Of a stretch of 64,000 bases of DNA, positions 44,459 to 54,539 are shown piece after piece. The stretch spans positions 1,116,001-1,180,000 of the forward strand of contig JACKMT010000001.1 in the NCBI GenBank assembly GCA_024235255.1, read 5' to 3'. The stretch comes from Chromatiaceae bacterium (GTDB taxonomy: Bacteria > Pseudomonadota > Gammaproteobacteria > Chromatiales > Chromatiaceae). Every line of letters starts with the position of its first letter. Positions within the stretch are counted from its first letter, which is position 1. Both the position numbers and the translations under genes were made by a program. Under the pieces are notes generated by a model that had not been told where the DNA came from, did no database searches, and saw only the letters and a program-made list of their open reading frames with translations.

Positions 44459-45898
44459 ATGGCTGCCAGCCTGCATGATTGGATAAACCGAATTAAAAAC
44501 CAACCACTGCCAGCCATGGCATATACCGTGCAAAGCATCTCTGCACTGATGGCGCGGTCAAGCACCACCCATGCCGACTACCAGCGTATTGTCGCACGGG
44601 ACCCGGGCTTTTCGCTCTCAATTTTTCGTCATCTGGAGACTCTCCCTAGACCGCCGCGAGAGCCTATATCCACCATTGTCCACGCGGTAGCGCTTGCAGG
44701 AACAGCGCCTCTGGAAGCGGGCATAAACCAACTGCCTGTCATTAGAAATCATGCCAACGACGGTGGTAAACAGGGCCTGCTTGCCTGTTACTCATGCGCA
44801 GTTCATGCCGCCATGTATCTCTCCCACTGGGGTGCAATCAGGAAGGACCCCAATACGGACGAGTTGATGCTGGCCGCCCTGCTGCGTGATTGCGGGGAGA
44901 TGACGCTCTGGTCGGAAGCACCGGAGCAGATGGCGGCATTCGCACTCCGCATCGAACGCGGCCTGAGTAGGGAGAACGCTGCCCTTGCGGTATTCGGCTT
45001 CACCTTGGACCAATTGAGCCTGGGACTGGCAGAGGTCTGGAAGTTGCCGGCGCTGATAGCGGAATCTCTGGCGCCGGACAGCGCATTCCGGGTACGACCT
45101 CTGGGCGTCATGCTGGCGTGCGAACTGGCGCGTAGTTCGGCTGCCGATTGGGGTTCGGGGCAGACCATGGAGTTGATCGATCTAGTGGCGGAATATTGCC
45201 GGCAGAGGCCCGATTTGACAGCCGCGTCGGTGCATTCGCTGAGTGCGGAAACCGCACGGCAGTTGCAGGGGCTGGATCTGCCGCTCTCAGCCACCACGCT
45301 GTTACAGCTTCATCCCGGATCAGCAAAAGCGCCGCAACATACTGCTGAGCAGGCGAAATTTACCGCGGCGTCCCTCACCTGCTCGACACCCGATGTGGGA
45401 AACGGGGATGCACTGCCAGTTGTCCGGCTATCAGGCTCTCCACTGCAGATTCAGCTGACCAGAACCATGCAACAGCTGCGCGACAACGCCGGCCTCGAGC
45501 GCGCGATGTTTGCCATGCTGACACCCGACCGGAAAATGCTGCGCGCCAAATTCATTATTGGCGCGGAACAGGAGGCTGCCATCAAAACATTCCAGGTCAG
45601 CCTGGAAAAACGGCATCTATTCAAGTTGTTGATGGCCAAATCCCAAAGCTTCTGGTTGAATACTGACAATCGAAAAAAATACCTTCCCGCGATTCCACAA
45701 TACCTTCACAATACGCTGAATATTGAGGGTTTCTTCATCAGCTCGCTATTCATCGGCGACAAGCCGATAGGGATTTTGTACGCCGACGCGAACGACACCA
45801 TCAAGCTGAACAATAGGAGTTTCACCTTTTTCAAACAACTTGTCCTACAGCTGAGTACGGCGTTGGCCGGTGACCGTAAAGCCCAGGCAGTTGGCTGA
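44459..45898 (+). CDS. HDOD-domain signalling protein
   Basis: 479 residues. An HDOD domain ~1-220 (LPAMAYTVQSISALMARSST; LMLAALLRDCGEMTLWSEAP with the conserved Asp) lies before a GAF-like C-terminal part ~320-470 (ERAMFAMLTPDRKMLRAKFI; GDKPIGILYADA). HDOD proteins are output or scaffold modules in bacterial signalling. Single gene; the next gene is 117 bp further on. Confidence 0.8.
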   Translation: MAASLHDWINRIKNQPLPAMAYTVQSISALMARSSTTHADYQRIVARDPGFSLSIFRHLETLPRPPREPISTIVHAVALAGTAPLEAGINQLPVIRNHANDGGKQGLLACYSCAVHAAMYLSHWGAIRKDPNTDELMLAALLRDCGEMTLWSEAPEQMAAFALRIERGLSRENAALAVFGFTLDQLSLGLAEVWKLPALIAESLAPDSAFRVRPLGVMLACELARSSAADWGSGQTMELIDLVAEYCRQRPDLTAASVHSLSAETARQLQGLDLPLSATTLLQLHPGSAKAPQHTAEQAKFTAASLTCSTPDVGNGDALPVVRLSGSPLQIQLTRTMQQLRDNAGLERAMFAMLTPDRKMLRAKFIIGAEQEAAIKTFQVSLEKRHLFKLLMAKSQSFWLNTDNRKKYLPAIPQYLHNTLNIEGFFISSLFIGDKPIGILYADANDTIKLNNRSFTFFKQLVLQLSTALAGDRKAQAVG

Positions 45899-46014
45899 TG
45901 CGTCTGGTTTGCACTGCTCTTTGGCCAACTGGCGCAAATGGCTGTGTGTATTCCCAAAGTCATGGAGTGCGTATAATTGAATCCTGTTAAATTCAAGCAC
46001 CTGACAGCAGAGAG

Positions 46015-46662
46015 ATGACAGAGCTGACGCCAGAAAAAATACCGGTTGAGATAAGCCTGCACAGCAAAACCCGCCTACTGGTGGTGGCGTTTCAGGATGG
46101 CAGGCGTTTCGAATTGCCCTGCGAATATCTGCGCGTATTCTCCAGAGCCAAAGAGGTTCGAACCCTGGGTACGCCGGTCACCGGAAAGGAGCAGGTCAAC
46201 ATAACAGCTATCGAACCACAGGGGCAGTACGCGGTGCGGCTGACGTTCGACGATGGCCACGATACTGGAATCTACTCCTGGGATACCCTGTACGAGCTGG
46301 GCGAGCGTTACCAGGAGAACTGGCAGGGATACCTGCAGAAACTGGCTGCGTCAGGCTTCTCACGGCAGCCAGCTGATGCGAGCACCACAGCACGAAAAAG
46401 AGTCACAATGCTCTATTTCACCTACCTGGTCAAACAGCTGCGCAGAGAGTCCGAGCAATTGCAGTTGCCGGCTACTGTCAACGATGTTCGAGACCTGATA
46501 GCGTGGCTGCGCAAACGGGATGCGAAACTTGCTCATCTGTTTCGGGATGGCACTGTTCGGGTCACTGTCAATAAACAGTTTGCCGAACCCTTTACCCGCA
46601 TCGATGACGGCGATGAGATTGCGCTGATTCCAACCTCGCCAATTGCACCTGTCGCCGACTAA
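46015..46662 (+). CDS. DUF971 protein fused to a MoaD/ubiquitin-like domain
   Basis: 215 residues. N-terminal ~118 residues are DUF971 (GBBH-like N-terminal domain; LPCEYLRVFSRAKEVR; VRLTFDDGHDTGIYSWDTLY). From MLYFTYLVKQLRRESEQLQL onward a MoaD-like beta-grasp fold follows (VNDVRDLIAWLRKRD ... VTVNKQFAEPFTRIDDGDEI ALIPTSP). The carrier's essential C-terminal Gly-Gly is absent; the chain ends in PVAD. DUF971 proteins are linked to iron-sulfur cluster assembly. The fusion with a non-conjugable ubiquitin-like tail is unusual. Confidence 0.8.
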   Translation: MTELTPEKIPVEISLHSKTRLLVVAFQDGRRFELPCEYLRVFSRAKEVRTLGTPVTGKEQVNITAIEPQGQYAVRLTFDDGHDTGIYSWDTLYELGERYQENWQGYLQKLAASGFSRQPADASTTARKRVTMLYFTYLVKQLRRESEQLQLPATVNDVRDLIAWLRKRDAKLAHLFRDGTVRVTVNKQFAEPFTRIDDGDEIALIPTSPIAPVAD

Positions 46663-46693
46663 CCGGCCTCACGCTTCCTGCCGCTGTTTTTGA

Positions 46694-47323
46694 TTACGAA
46701 TCGTCGCTGTTGCTTTCGATATTTGCCGTCACCGCCATTTTAACCAGGTCGGCCAGCGAGTCAGCCTGCATCTTCTCCATCACTCGTGAGCGATGCGCCT
46801 CAACCGTCTTGGCGCTGACGCCGAGCGACTGGGCGATATCCTTATTGGACTTACCCGCAGTGACCATCTCCATGACTTCATGCTCTCGCGGCGTAAGATT
46901 GGCCAGCCGGGTTGCGATCTCAGCCCGTTCCGCCTGAGTTGCACGCTGTTCTATATCCTTGTTGAGGGCGTTACGGATACTCTCAAGTAACATTTCATCA
47001 TTGAACGGCTTCTCGATGAAGTCGACGGCACCGGATTTCATCGCCCGGACTGCCATTGGGACATCGCCATGGCCGGTGATGATGATGATCGGGATATTGA
47101 TCTGGTGCTTGAGAAAATGCTCCTGCAACTCCAGCCCGCTCATGCCCGGCATCCGGACATCCAGCAGCAGGCAGCCTGCGCGTCCCGGGTAGTAATTCCG
47201 AATAAATTCATCTGCAGTCGAGTATGTCTCCACCTTCATTCCCACCGACTCGATGAGCCATTTCAAAGAGTTCCGCATCGCCTGGTCGTCATCCACAACG
47301 AAAACGTTAGGCTGATTACTCAT
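46694..47323 (-). CDS. FixJ-like response regulator (receiver + LuxR HTH)
   Basis: 209 residues. Receiver domain with VFVVDDDQAMRNSLKWL, phospho-acceptor Asp in CLLLDVRMPG, Thr/Lys in IIITGHG and FIEKPFND; C-terminal LuxR-type HTH (LTPREHEVMEMVTAGKSNKD; GVSAKTVEAHRSRVMEKM). It is a transcription activator phosphorylated by the kinase encoded immediately upstream, overlapping its stop by 4 bp. Its target genes are not evident. Confidence 0.93.
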   Translation of the reverse strand: MSNQPNVFVVDDDQAMRNSLKWLIESVGMKVETYSTADEFIRNYYPGRAGCLLLDVRMPGMSGLELQEHFLKHQINIPIIIITGHGDVPMAVRAMKSGAVDFIEKPFNDEMLLESIRNALNKDIEQRATQAERAEIATRLANLTPREHEVMEMVTAGKSNKDIAQSLGVSAKTVEAHRSRVMEKMQADSLADLVKMAVTANIESNSDDS

Positions 47324-49971
47324 AGCCGATTCTCCTCCAGGTGATCGTAAGCGGGTAAAATCAGACTGAAGCGGCTGCCCACACCCGCAATCGGGTCTGC
47401 CTCAATTCTACCATCATGGTCTTTGGCGATAGTTTGACTGATGACCAAGCCCATTCCCATGCCACTCTCCTTGGTTGTAAAAAATGGTTCAAACAGGTTT
47501 TTGGCAACATCTGACTTAATGCCGGGGCCGGTGTCTACCACGTCTACGCGGACATTTCCACTGCCCTGATAGCCACTCCGCACAACCAGGCTGCGGCTCT
47601 TTTCCGGTACCTCGAGCAGCGCCTCGAGCGCGTTGCGGATAAGATTCAACAATACCTGCTCGATCTGTACCACATCGACCCTGACCTGAAGCCGTTCCAT
47701 GCTCAATTCCTGTTCAATTACCACGCTCGTCCTACGCGCTTCAAACTCCACGAAAGAGCAGACCTCTTTAACCAGGCTGTTGATATCCGCCACGCTTCGT
47801 ACCGGCAGCTGCTTACCAACCAACCGCCGCAAGCGGCGGATTATTTCACCCGCCCGGTCTGCCTGGCTGTTTATCTGCCCCAGCGCATAGATAAGTTCAT
47901 CGGCTCCCTTTGTCCCGGCCGGCAACCGCCGCACACAGCCACTGGCATAGTTGGCAATAGCGGAGAGAGGTTGATTCAGTTCGTGCGCCAGACCGGTAGC
48001 CATCTCGCCCATGGTGCTCAGACGAGACACATGGATCAGCTCCTGTTGATACTCTCTCGCCTCGCTCTCGGCGCGCCGCACTGCGGTTATATCGTGCCCG
48101 TAAATATTGACATAATTAAGCCCGGCTACCGGGGTAATCAGCAGCGAGTAGATGGACTTTCCGACCACTACTTCGCTCTCCCAGTCATAGCCTGAATCGT
48201 AAACATTGACCACGCGGTTGCGCCAATAGAGAGGCAGCTTCTGGCCCTGTTCGCACTCCCAGTAGGAGAGCAGAGGCGCACTTGCGGGATTCGCGTAAAT
48301 AATCACACCTGGACGGTTCACCCGAAGAATCGGACTCGGGCTTTCGGTGGGAAACTTAGCCAGGCTGGTAATCATCTCCTCCGCCCGTTTGCGGCTGGAG
48401 ATATCACGAATATAGACGGTAAAAACCTCTTTCAACGGCAGCTGGATCAATTTGATCGCCACCTCCACCGGAAACCGGCTATTGTCCCCGCGCAGCGCTA
48501 CCATCTCGCCGCGGACCTCCAGTTCTTCGCGTGTTGCGTCAGTATCAAACCGTTCCAGCATCCGGGAGAATTGGGGATTATCTTCAGCACTGATGATGAG
48601 AGAAACGAAGAGGAGACCGATGACGTCGTCCCGCTGGTAACCGAACACTTTTTCGGCGGTGGAGTTAAACTCGATGATCTTCCCTTTACGGTCGATAGTG
48701 ATAATCGGATCCAGCGCCGCCGCCAGAATGGCCTGTTGAATCGCCTCAGACTGTTTCATCTTGGTTTCGTGTTCGCGCCGCATCTCCTCTCGCGCCGTGA
48801 GTACATTGCCGATGAACTGTTTAATCCAGTCCTCTAGCACATAGATCTGATTACCCTTCTCAAGAATCGGCTGTCTGCGCCCCAGCGCACGCCGGGAAAA
48901 GAGGGAAATTCTGCGCAGAATTCTGTTGAGCCGCTCTGACAACAGGTAGAACACCAAAGTAAAAACCGCAATAAACGTCGTTGCCGCTACCAATCGCTGA
49001 CGCCGCTCTACTACCTCCACGCGTTGCCGAGTAGCCTCCAGGCTGCTGCGCGGCACCAGAGTCGCAAACTGCATATTCAGCACCGATCCCTCGTATTGAA
49101 AAAAGGATTGCGCAGTTACAACAAAATCCTTCCCGGCCTGCTCCATTTTGGTGCCTGCTGGCACCGCCTTGGGATCGCTGCTGGAGAGGAAACGCTGTTC
49201 GTCGGCATCGATAATGCCAACCAGGACACCGCTGGAAGAGACACTCTGCTGGGAGGCCAGCAGAAACTCACTGTCGAGGGGAACCGCCATCATCAGATAC
49301 CCCATATTGGTGCCGGTACCGTCTTCCGCAACTTCTGAGATCAGTAGATAAGGCCTGCCGGAAAGGGTGGTCAGAAAAGCCTGTACCCGGGATTCACTTA
49401 AAAACCGACCATCCACCACAAGCAGTTCCTGGGGTAAAAGCCGCAGGTCAAGGTTGTAGACCTCACGGGTCCTTCCCTTCCGGTCGATAAGCAGAATCTT
49501 GCCCGGTTCCACCAGCGTGCGCCAAAGCGAAGTGGCAGGTAACCAGGGTGGAGGGGCGAAGTGGACAAGCGGCTCGTTTACATCGAGGTCGAACCAGTAG
49601 ATTGGATCCAAATAGGTTGACAGGCTGCGGTGATTGGCCAGCAGGCGGGTGGTGGAGGTATGCGCCCCAACATAGTTTTCAAAGCGAATCAATGTTTCGC
49701 GCGCCTGCTGCTCAAGCCGTGTCTGCAACTCCTCGGCGAAGATATCCCGTAACGCTTTTGGCTGCACCTGATCAAGCACCGCCCATACCAGCCCACCGCA
49801 GGCCAGTCCGACGAGAATCGAAAGCAGAGTCATCGGGACGCGCCGAAAGTAGCCAAGCAGCCAGGCTCCGAGCTTCTTCGGGAGTGAGAATCTCTTACTC
49901 ACGACTTGATTCCAACAGTGGTCAAATCTCCATAGCAGAGGCAGCCGATTAGTCTGGCTCGCAGGCAACAC
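47320..49971 (-). CDS. FixL-like PAS sensor histidine kinase
   Basis: 883 codons in the longest frame; a later Met start is likely. One membrane helix near residue 50, an extracytoplasmic sensor domain (~70-330), a second helix (~337-360), two PAS domains (~415-540 and ~545-670), and HisKA with GEMATGLAHELNQPLSAIAN (His ~682) then an ATPase domain (NLIRNALEALL, DTGPGIK, GMGMGLVISQTI). The lack of FixL haem-binding PAS residues means the signal is open. Paired with the response regulator downstream. Confidence 0.9.
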   Translation of the reverse strand: MLPASQTNRLPLLWRFDHCWNQVVSKRFSLPKKLGAWLLGYFRRVPMTLLSILVGLACGGLVWAVLDQVQPKALRDIFAEELQTRLEQQARETLIRFENYVGAHTSTTRLLANHRSLSTYLDPIYWFDLDVNEPLVHFAPPPWLPATSLWRTLVEPGKILLIDRKGRTREVYNLDLRLLPQELLVVDGRFLSESRVQAFLTTLSGRPYLLISEVAEDGTGTNMGYLMMAVPLDSEFLLASQQSVSSSGVLVGIIDADEQRFLSSSDPKAVPAGTKMEQAGKDFVVTAQSFFQYEGSVLNMQFATLVPRSSLEATRQRVEVVERRQRLVAATTFIAVFTLVFYLLSERLNRILRRISLFSRRALGRRQPILEKGNQIYVLEDWIKQFIGNVLTAREEMRREHETKMKQSEAIQQAILAAALDPIITIDRKGKIIEFNSTAEKVFGYQRDDVIGLLFVSLIISAEDNPQFSRMLERFDTDATREELEVRGEMVALRGDNSRFPVEVAIKLIQLPLKEVFTVYIRDISSRKRAEEMITSLAKFPTESPSPILRVNRPGVIIYANPASAPLLSYWECEQGQKLPLYWRNRVVNVYDSGYDWESEVVVGKSIYSLLITPVAGLNYVNIYGHDITAVRRAESEAREYQQELIHVSRLSTMGEMATGLAHELNQPLSAIANYASGCVRRLPAGTKGADELIYALGQINSQADRAGEIIRRLRRLVGKQLPVRSVADINSLVKEVCSFVEFEARRTSVVIEQELSMERLQVRVDVVQIEQVLLNLIRNALEALLEVPEKSRSLVVRSGYQGSGNVRVDVVDTGPGIKSDVAKNLFEPFFTTKESGMGMGLVISQTIAKDHDGRIEADPIAGVGSRFSLILPAYDHLEENRL

Positions 49972-49975
49972 TTTT

Positions 49976-50143
49976 AGAACCTATCTCATCATCCCCCGCG
50001 AACCGCGTTGCAGTCCGAAATGCATACCTGCAAGGCGCGACGCGGCGAGCGTAGTGTAGCCAATGCTACATGAGCGAGCTGCAACAAAGCCAGGAGCCAA
50101 AATCGCCACGGTCGCGGCCGCGCGGGATTATGAGACAGGTTCT
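49976..50143 (+). repeat. Miniature inverted-repeat element, copy C (168 bp)
   Basis: Begins AGAACCTATCTCATCATCCC and ends TGAGACAGGTTCT, 13-bp terminal inverted repeats with one mismatch. It shares its inner blocks with the copies at 25585-25654 and 30381-30537. It has no coding capacity and inserts 66 bp upstream of the RDD gene ATG. Confidence 0.87.
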
Positions 50144-50173
50144 AATCATACTATAAGGCGCAGAAAGCCGGGG

Positions 50174-50179
50174 TATAAT
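50174..50179 (+). promoter_or_regulatory. Candidate -10 box (TATAAT) of the RDD gene
   Basis: Exact TATAAT 30 bp before the ATG at 50210 and just downstream of the miniature element. The -35 position (CTATAA) is poor. Confidence 0.4.
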
Positions 50180-50209
50180 CAGATTCACCCCCATACCCGC
50201 GAGAGTTCC

Positions 50210-50683
50210 ATGAGCGATCAAAGCGACCCTGGATCCGGCATCAACCATGCACCCGGCCTATTTCGGCGCCTTGGCGCAATGTTATACGACACGTTGCTGG
50301 TTGCCGGGTTGATGCTGACGGCAATCGCTCCGGTGATCATAATCCTCGGCATCATCTTCGGACTGGATCGTGTCGACGCCGCGAGTTTGCGCACAAACCC
50401 TCTCTTTATCGCCTATCTGCTTTGCATCCCTTTGCTGTTTTTTGTCTGCTTCTGGAAACTGGCGGGGCAGACGCTCGGCATGCGCACATGGCGCATCAGG
50501 ATTGTCGATAACCATGGCGCAACAATCAGCTGGGGTCGTGCAGTTGCACGCTATTTTGCCGCAGTAATATCCTGGGCTGGATTTGGACTTGGCTTCCTCT
50601 GGATTCTGGTTGACCCAGAAAAACGCGCCTGGCACGACCTGCTCTCAGGAACCAGGCTGATTTTGGTCGCCAAAGATCAATGA
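50210..50683 (+). CDS. RDD-family membrane protein
   Basis: 157 residues from ATG 50210 (MSDQSDPGSGINHAP). RDD domain with GLFRRLGAMLYDTLLVAGLM (Arg/Asp at the first helix), about four membrane helices, GQTLGMRTWRIRIVD and PEKRAWHDLLSGTRLI. Function of these small membrane proteins is mostly unknown. Convergent with lptG. Confidence 0.88.
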   Translation: MSDQSDPGSGINHAPGLFRRLGAMLYDTLLVAGLMLTAIAPVIIILGIIFGLDRVDAASLRTNPLFIAYLLCIPLLFFVCFWKLAGQTLGMRTWRIRIVDNHGATISWGRAVARYFAAVISWAGFGLGFLWILVDPEKRAWHDLLSGTRLILVAKDQ

Positions 50684-50737
50684 TTTTTCCGGCGTCCACC
50701 GTCCAGTCGAATATTGCCGTTTCCGGACACGCATTAC

Positions 50738-51799
50738 TTAATGCTGCCTGCGCACAAACCAGAGGCCGGCGGCAAGCAGCAGCAGCCCGGGAAACGAACT
50801 GGCAAACAAGGGATTCAGCTGATACACCACCGCCATGTTTGCAAACGCCTTGTTCATCATCAGAAACAGGGTTCCAAGCAGCGCGCCAACAAAAATTCGC
50901 TGACCTATACCCACCGACCGCAGCACCCCGAAAACAATCGGAACCGACAAAAAGACCATAACCAGCGTGACCAATGGCGTCACCACCTTGCCCCAGAACG
51001 CCACTTCGTAAACCCGCGCCTCTTGTCCGTTCTCATGCATAAACTCGATATACTGATAAAGTCCCCAAATCGGTAGCAGTGAAGGCCTTACCACAATATC
51101 AATCAGATTGGGGCTCAGCATGGAATCCCAGGATGCACTTTCCAGCCGTGTACTGACCACGCCTTCATCCGAGAAACGGCTCTGCTTTATTTTCCTCAAC
51201 AACCAACGATCGCCTTGATAGATTGCCGAACGCGCATGGGTGGCGACTTTCAAACTCCGGTTATCCTCAAATTCGTAGATATAGATATCCTTGAGCTCCG
51301 AATTTGACAAAATATATCGGATATTGATGTATGAATTCCCATCCCGCGCCCAGAATCCATATTTCGTCTTAAGCGTGATCTGTTCCGCCATCTTCTCCGC
51401 CCGCATAACCTCCGCGCGATTTTCACTATTGGGCGCCACAAATTCACCAACAAACACGACCAGCAGCATCACCAGAAAGCCCCCTTTCAGCGCCGCGAAA
51501 ATAATTCGCGCAAGGGATACGCCAGCCGCGCGCATGGCAATCAATTCTGAATTGCTCGCCAATCCTCCGAGTCCTATCAGGCTGCCGAGCAGCACCGCAA
51601 CCGGAAAGATTTCATAGGCGCCGCGGGGAAGAATCAACAGTATATAGAGTAATGCATCAGCGGTGCGATAGGCGCCCTCGCCTACGTCATCCATCTCTTT
51701 GAGCAAAGTGATAAACGCCACCAGCGTCAACAGCACCAGCAGTGACACCAAAATACTGAGCACAACGGTCCTGCCGATGTATCGATCAAGCTTTTTCAC
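50738..51799 (-). CDS. lptG: LPS export permease LptG
   Basis: 353 residues. YjgP/YjgQ family: six membrane helices with a periplasmic beta-jellyroll between helices 3 and 4. It forms the inner-membrane LPS transporter with LptF (next gene) and LptB. It starts 4 bp inside the end of lptF. Confidence 0.94.
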   Translation of the reverse strand: MKKLDRYIGRTVVLSILVSLLVLLTLVAFITLLKEMDDVGEGAYRTADALLYILLILPRGAYEIFPVAVLLGSLIGLGGLASNSELIAMRAAGVSLARIIFAALKGGFLVMLLVVFVGEFVAPNSENRAEVMRAEKMAEQITLKTKYGFWARDGNSYINIRYILSNSELKDIYIYEFEDNRSLKVATHARSAIYQGDRWLLRKIKQSRFSDEGVVSTRLESASWDSMLSPNLIDIVVRPSLLPIWGLYQYIEFMHENGQEARVYEVAFWGKVVTPLVTLVMVFLSVPIVFGVLRSVGIGQRIFVGALLGTLFLMMNKAFANMAVVYQLNPLFASSFPGLLLLAAGLWFVRRQH

Positions 51800-52890
51800 T
51801 TAGCGATCCTTTTCATCAACCGGCCGAAGCGAGCAGACCTGAAGAACATGACGAGGGCGGTAAGCGCCAGCATTAAAAGATGCACCCACCAGCGACCCAA
51901 CCAGGCCGGTGTCGCACCAGAGACCATCCAGGCACCGGACAGCGCAATTAAATTTACGAACAACAGATAAAACAGAGCAGCGACCACGAGACTGCCATAC
52001 ATGCTGTCTCTGGGTCGGGAGTAACTGAGCGGCACACTGATGAAGGTAAACACAAGCACCGCCACCGGAAGCATGAATCGGTACTCCAGTTCCGACTGGT
52101 ATTCCAGGTCGTCGTTCGCATACAAAACGGATGTAGGAAGCGACCGAACCCGGGTTCGCTGCTGCTCCTTCGGCTCCAGCTTTATTCTGACCCCATACTC
52201 TTCAAACTCGCCAACCGTGTAGATATTGGATCCCGGTTTGCCTTCATATCTACGCCCATTTTTCAGCACCACGTAGTGTTCCCCGGTTTTTTCGTCAACA
52301 TACTGGTATCCCTCTTCGGAGACGATAATTCCGAGTTCGCCATGCTGGCGATTCTGGACGAAAACTTGATTCAAGCGCATTCTGTCTTTGCTGATTCCTT
52401 CAACGTAGAACACCAGATCACCGCGACTGGACTCATTAAAACGGCCGGCAACAGCCGAATTGAATTCAGACTGGATACTCTGGTTGTTGAGCAAGGCATC
52501 GTTCATGCTGTTGGCCCAGGGACGAAGATCCAACGATAGCCAGAGCACAACCAGCGCAACCGGCAACGCGGCCAGAAATACCGCTCGAAAAATCCGCAGA
52601 ATACCGATGCCGCTGGCAGCGAGTGCTGTCATTTCGCTATGCCGGTACATTTGACCAAGGGTGTAAAGGATGGCGAGAAAAAAAGCCGGAGGTGTTATAG
52701 CACCCATAACCCTGAGCGCCTCCACCCCAACAAGCTTGAGAATCACATCATTGGACAAATTACCCGCAGCGGCTTCGCCTAAAAAACGCATGTAACCGCT
52801 CCCGACCAAAATCAGCAGCAACATGAAAGTTATCGCGAGAAACGACTTGGTCACCTCCCACAAAATGTATCGATCGATAATTGGCAACAT
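51796..52890 (-). CDS. lptF: LPS export permease LptF
   Basis: 364 residues from ATG 52890 (MLPIIDRYILWEVTKSFLAI). Same fold as LptG, six membrane helices with a periplasmic domain. LPS transport from inner membrane to LptC/LptA. The two genes form an operon; pepA is transcribed divergently upstream, the conserved gammaproteobacterial arrangement. Confidence 0.94.
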   Translation of the reverse strand: MLPIIDRYILWEVTKSFLAITFMLLLILVGSGYMRFLGEAAAGNLSNDVILKLVGVEALRVMGAITPPAFFLAILYTLGQMYRHSEMTALAASGIGILRIFRAVFLAALPVALVVLWLSLDLRPWANSMNDALLNNQSIQSEFNSAVAGRFNESSRGDLVFYVEGISKDRMRLNQVFVQNRQHGELGIIVSEEGYQYVDEKTGEHYVVLKNGRRYEGKPGSNIYTVGEFEEYGVRIKLEPKEQQRTRVRSLPTSVLYANDDLEYQSELEYRFMLPVAVLVFTFISVPLSYSRPRDSMYGSLVVAALFYLLFVNLIALSGAWMVSGATPAWLGRWWVHLLMLALTALVMFFRSARFGRLMKRIAK

Positions 52891-53039
52891 AAAAGTGCTG
52901 ATACCGCAGCCCACTTCGGCGCAAACCGCAAGGATATCAGCCCTGTGGCAATTACCAAAAGTTCTTGTAGACTAAGCGGAGTTTGGCCTTAACCGCATAA
53001 CTCGAAAAAGTCTTAATTACAATCATTTTTGGAGCATTG

Positions 53040-54539
53040 ATGGAATACCTTCTAAAAAGCGGCGATGTTGCCGGACTAAAAACAGCTTGCCTGGTGGTGG
53101 GTGTCTATGAGCGGGGCGAACTTTCCCAGCCTGCGGCGGATCTCGACCAGGCCAGTGGCGGTGCACTCGGCAATTTCTTAAAACGAGGCGATTTCCAGGG
53201 ACGCGCAGAACAGGCACAGTTTTTATACGATCTGCCAAACACTGCATGCGACCGGCTGCTGTTGGTCGGACTCGGTCCACGCAAGGCGTTGAATCTTAAT
53301 GCATACAGGAAAGCAGTCGCCAAAGCGACCGTCATGCTGGACAACTCGCACGCGCTTGAGGCGATTACCACGCTGCCGCTTATTGAAATTGACAACAACT
53401 CCCTCTACACCAGGTTGCGCGACACGGTAACCATCAGCGAAGCGTCACTGTATCGCTTCGAGCAGTGCAAGAGCAACGTCGATAAGAGAGTGCGCCCGCT
53501 CAAGAAATTGGCGCTTCATATCGGTCAGCAACGCAGAACCAAGGTGCTGGAAAATGCTATTCTGCATGGCCGCAGCATCGCCACTGGCGTCACGCTTGCC
53601 AGAAATCTGGGGAATCTTCCGGGAAATATCTGCACCCCGGCCTATCTTGCCGAACAAGCCAGAGCGATAGGACGCAAGTCCCGTCAACTTAAGGTACAGG
53701 TGCTGGAGGAGAAGCAGATGCAGGAGCTTGGCATGGGGGCGCTGCTCTCGGTCAGCAGAGGCAGCCGCCAGCCCGCCAAACTGATTGTCATGGAGTACCG
53801 GGGCAGCGCAGAGAATGCTAAACCGGTGGTGCTGGTGGGCAAAGGCTTAACCTTCGATGCGGGAGGCATATCGATCAAACCTGCCGCCGGTATGGATGAG
53901 ATGAAGTACGACATGTGTGGCGGCGCGAGCGTATTGGGCGCCATGGCGGCCTGCGTCGAAATGGCGCTGCCGATCAATCTGGTTGGCGTCATCCCCTCCT
54001 CCGAGAATCTGCCTGACGGAGACGCCAATAAACCGGGTGATATTGTGACCAGCATGTCGGGCCAGACAATCGAGGTACTCAACACCGATGCCGAGGGCCG
54101 GCTGATCCTGTGTGATGCACTCACCTATTCGGAGCGCTTCACTCCCGCAGCAATCATCGATATTGCCACCCTCACCGGTGCTTGCGTCATAGCACTGGGA
54201 GCCCACGCATCGGGTCTGCTTGGTAATGACGACAAGCTGGTGGAAGAGCTGCTGACTGCAGGCCGGGAGAGTGGGGATCGCGCCTGGCAATTACCACTCT
54301 GGGAGGATTATCAGAGCCAACTGGACAGCAATTTCGCCGATATGGCCAACGTCGGCGGCCGCAGTGCCGGTACCGTCACCGCCGCCTGTTTCCTCTCCCG
54401 TTTTACTAAAAAGATGAAATGGGCCCATCTGGATATCGCCGGCACCGCCTGGAAGACCGGCTTGGAGAAAGGTTCGACCGGGCGTCCGGTGCCGCTGCTT
54501 GTTCAATTTCTGTTGAATCGATGCGGGCTGGGGGGCTGA
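53040..54539 (+). CDS. pepA: Leucyl aminopeptidase PepA
   Basis: 499 residues from ATG 53040 with GGAGCA in front. M17 metallopeptidase: metal/substrate motifs VGKGLTFDAGGISIKP and catalytic NTDAEGRLILCDAL. Cytosolic; also a DNA-binding accessory in Xer recombination in enterobacteria. Its TGA overlaps holC by 1 bp (TGATG). Confidence 0.96.
   Translation: MEYLLKSGDVAGLKTACLVVGVYERGELSQPAADLDQASGGALGNFLKRGDFQGRAEQAQFLYDLPNTACDRLLLVGLGPRKALNLNAYRKAVAKATVMLDNSHALEAITTLPLIEIDNNSLYTRLRDTVTISEASLYRFEQCKSNVDKRVRPLKKLALHIGQQRRTKVLENAILHGRSIATGVTLARNLGNLPGNICTPAYLAEQARAIGRKSRQLKVQVLEEKQMQELGMGALLSVSRGSRQPAKLIVMEYRGSAENAKPVVLVGKGLTFDAGGISIKPAAGMDEMKYDMCGGASVLGAMAACVEMALPINLVGVIPSSENLPDGDANKPGDIVTSMSGQTIEVLNTDAEGRLILCDALTYSERFTPAAIIDIATLTGACVIALGAHASGLLGNDDKLVEELLTAGRESGDRAWQLPLWEDYQSQLDSNFADMANVGGRSAGTVTAACFLSRFTKKMKWAHLDIAGTAWKTGLEKGSTGRPVPLLVQFLLNRCGLGG

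Noticed and set aside
50063..50209. Upstream extension of the RDD gene
   Set aside because: The extra 49 codons overlap the miniature inverted-repeat element and lack family similarity; ATG 50210 begins the conserved protein.
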